Shown here piece after piece: positions 6,497-7,815 of a DNA stretch of 7,815 nt (the first letter of the stretch is position 1; every line of letters begins with the position of its first letter). Location of the stretch: NCBI GenBank assembly GCA_014360855.1, contig JACIWP010000148.1, positions 1-7,815 of the forward strand, given 5' to 3'. The position numbers were made by a program, and so were the translations under genes. The notes under the pieces were generated by a model. That model did not search any database. It saw only the letters and a list, made by a program, of their open reading frames with translations, and was not told the DNA's origin. Source of the DNA: Anaerolineae bacterium. Lineage in GTDB: Bacteria > Chloroflexota > Anaerolineae > JACIWP01.

Positions 6497-6837
6497 CCGT
6501 CATCTTCGCCCTGCTCGGCTGTCTGGGTGAGGTGTCACTGCTGTATGGGGTGACCATTCTGCTCCGGCTGAGCAAGAAGCTGGGAGAGGTCACCAAGATG
6601 CGGCCCTATTACCGCGGATATTACGTATCCATCGCCTGTCTGGTGATTTCCTCCGCAGTACGCTTCATCCAGGCCAGCCTGCTGGATTCGTACGCGGCCG
6701 GCAATCCCTTTCCACTGGCGAGCGCATGGGATATATTGACGCTCATCCATCAATTCTCGCTGGCGGCCGGCTTGCTTGTCGCCTGTATAATCGCCTATTT
6801 GTACTGGGGATGGCTGTTCAGGGAGCACTTTGCGTGA
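6493..6837 (+). CDS. Second small three-helix membrane protein, coupled to the preceding gene
   Basis: This 114-residue protein was not recognised. Hydrophobic helices are at about 3-25, 42-63 (SIACLVISSAVRFI) and 83-108 (AAGLLVACIIAYLYWGW). A basic loop RLSKKLGEVTKMRPYYRGYY follows helix 1, and a polar segment SYAAGNPFPLASAWD lies between helices 2 and 3. The start is GTG at 6493, overlapping the previous stop by 4 bp (GTGA); GGAGGG at 6482-6487 lies 5 bases upstream. The order helix - basic loop - helix ending A-V-R-F - loop - helix repeats that of the preceding protein. Together they would give six helices, which may be a split membrane sensor for the KaiC-like and GAF proteins (inference). 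Basic residues cluster after helix 1, which suggests that loop is cytoplasmic. Confidence 0.75.
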   Translation: MTVIFALLGCLGEVSLLYGVTILLRLSKKLGEVTKMRPYYRGYYVSIACLVISSAVRFIQASLLDSYAAGNPFPLASAWDILTLIHQFSLAAGLLVACIIAYLYWGWLFREHFA

Positions 6838-6908
6838 TGCGGTTTTCCGACGGGGTCGTCGTCCTGACATGATTGCGCCAGGCTGTGATGAGCGGAAGGA
6901 AACGACTG

Positions 6909-7815
6909 GTGAACGGCGAGGATGATATTGCTCAGGTGGTGCGGCCGGGCCAGGAGACGTTGGCGGAGCTTCTGCATCCCGTGCTGACCTGGCTGAAGGA
7001 ACAGGCCGGCCTCCGCCGAGTTGCAGTCCTGGTGTATGATGCTCTGGAGCGCACATGCCGGGTCATCGCGACCCTGGGACTTCCCTCGCCGGCGCCGGCG
7101 GAAGGCCTGCAGCCCCCTGCTTTCTGCGCGGAACTGTTACAGTGGGGGAAGGACTCCCCCACACTCCTTTCTGTGGATGAGCTGGCGGAATTTGCGGGGT
7201 GGCTGAAGGTCGTTTTCCCCGATGAGCCGTTCCACAGCGCGATGCCGCTGTGGAGGAATGACGAGATCGCCGGCATACTGCTGATCGACCGCCGGCCCTC
7301 TGAATTTTCCGCCGAGGACATCCGTGCGGTGCAGTTGGCCGGCCGCTGTACGGCGGTCGGCATCGAGCGCGCCCTGCTGGAGGAAAATGCGCTTCGTCAG
7401 CAAGGAGCGCTCACGACCATTCGCCGGATTGTCCAGAGTGCTTCCAGCCCTGACCCGGAAACCGCCTTCCGCGACATCGTCCGCGCTATGTGCCGAAGCC
7501 AGGGATATGAGCGCGTCTCCCTGTATCTCCCCCAGGGTGAACGTATCAAGGAGTATACCGCTCGATGGGGATGCGAGGATGGGGAAGCATCAGTGACCGT
7601 TCGGGAGCTTCGCCCGGGGGAGCTGGAGGGGCCGCCGGCTGTACTGCTGTCCGGGGCCGATCTCTCCCAGCAGAAGCTCATGGTGACGGAAGATCTCTCT
7701 GGCCGGCAAGTGGTTGCCTGTCCCCTGCGGGCCGGCCAGCAGATCGTGGGGGTGCTGGAACTCGTGCCCGGCAGCGATAGGGCGCTGGGCGCCCAGGAAC
7801 AGATGATCGTCGAGG
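6909..7815 (+). CDS. GAF-domain signalling protein, 3'-truncated (two GAF domains visible)
   Basis: The frame is open from the stop at 6870 to the right edge, so only the first ~302 residues are seen. GAF 1 covers about 18-155: helix LAELLHPVLTWLKEQAGL, strand RRVAVLVYD, and the diagnostic late strands HSAMPLWRNDEIAGILLIDR with FSAEDIRAVQLAGRCTAVGIERA after them. A short coiled-coil-like linker (ALLEENALRQQGALTTIRRI) leads to GAF 2, about 185-300: ETAFRDIVRAMCRSQGYERVSLYL, then VVACPLRAGQQIVGVLELV. GAF domains bind small ligands or chromophores, and the output domain (histidine kinase, cyclase or other) lies beyond the edge and cannot be named. The GTG start at 6909 is preferred because GGAAGGA lies 8 bases upstream; an in-frame ATG at 6888 has no good site but would add 7 residues. 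It is separated from the membrane pair by 71 bp and probably belongs to the same operon. Confidence 0.8.
   Translation, partial: MNGEDDIAQVVRPGQETLAELLHPVLTWLKEQAGLRRVAVLVYDALERTCRVIATLGLPSPAPAEGLQPPAFCAELLQWGKDSPTLLSVDELAEFAGWLKVVFPDEPFHSAMPLWRNDEIAGILLIDRRPSEFSAEDIRAVQLAGRCTAVGIERALLEENALRQQGALTTIRRIVQSASSPDPETAFRDIVRAMCRSQGYERVSLYLPQGERIKEYTARWGCEDGEASVTVRELRPGELEGPPAVLLSGADLSQQKLMVTEDLSGRQVVACPLRAGQQIVGVLELVPGSDRALGAQEQMIVE

Noticed and set aside
6786..6791. Perfect TATAAT as a promoter for the GAF gene
   Set aside because: It lies inside codons for Cys-Ile-Ile of a membrane helix, and the sequence 17 bp upstream (GCGGCC) is not a -35 box.

Overview
The window looks like a piece of a Chloroflexota (probably Anaerolineae-like) genome from a metagenome. 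It is GC-rich with strong G/C third positions. It carries a SecA with an enormous helical wing insertion, a winged-helix/KaiC-like pair, and GAF signalling. The phylum call is inference from gene content and style, not from a marker gene. The window probably spans a whole contig or its ends: genes are cut at both edges, and the left edge looks chimeric.

Layout. Positions 1-62 do not belong to the neighbouring gene. Read on the minus strand they encode a characteristic 20-residue piece of ribose-phosphate pyrophosphokinase (Prs). This is joined head-on to secA across a shared 7-bp GTCGGAA. Positions 58-4791 are the 3' part of secA: NBD2, then the first half of the helical scaffold, then about 1,260 residues where a normal SecA has a wing of roughly 100, then the second half of the scaffold. 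The last 756 residues of that insertion are exactly twelve degenerate repeats averaging 63 residues, which is the most striking structure here.

After secA comes a short AT-richer gap (4792-4939) with a good extended -10 promoter and a leader of about 100 nt. It is followed by five genes on the same strand, probably one operon: a winged-helix regulator (TTG start), a single-domain KaiC-like ATPase, two small three-helix membrane proteins overlapping by 4 bp, and the start of a protein with at least two GAF domains that runs off the right edge.

The five genes read as a signalling module. GAF domains and a membrane pair would sense a cue, a RecA/KaiC-type ATPase would act as switch, and a winged-helix protein would be the likely DNA-binding output. 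The KaiC-like protein has lost the phosphorylation residues of cyanobacterial KaiC, so it should not be called a clock protein. The hexamer GCCGGC recurs about 55 times across the whole window, roughly ten times the expectation from composition.
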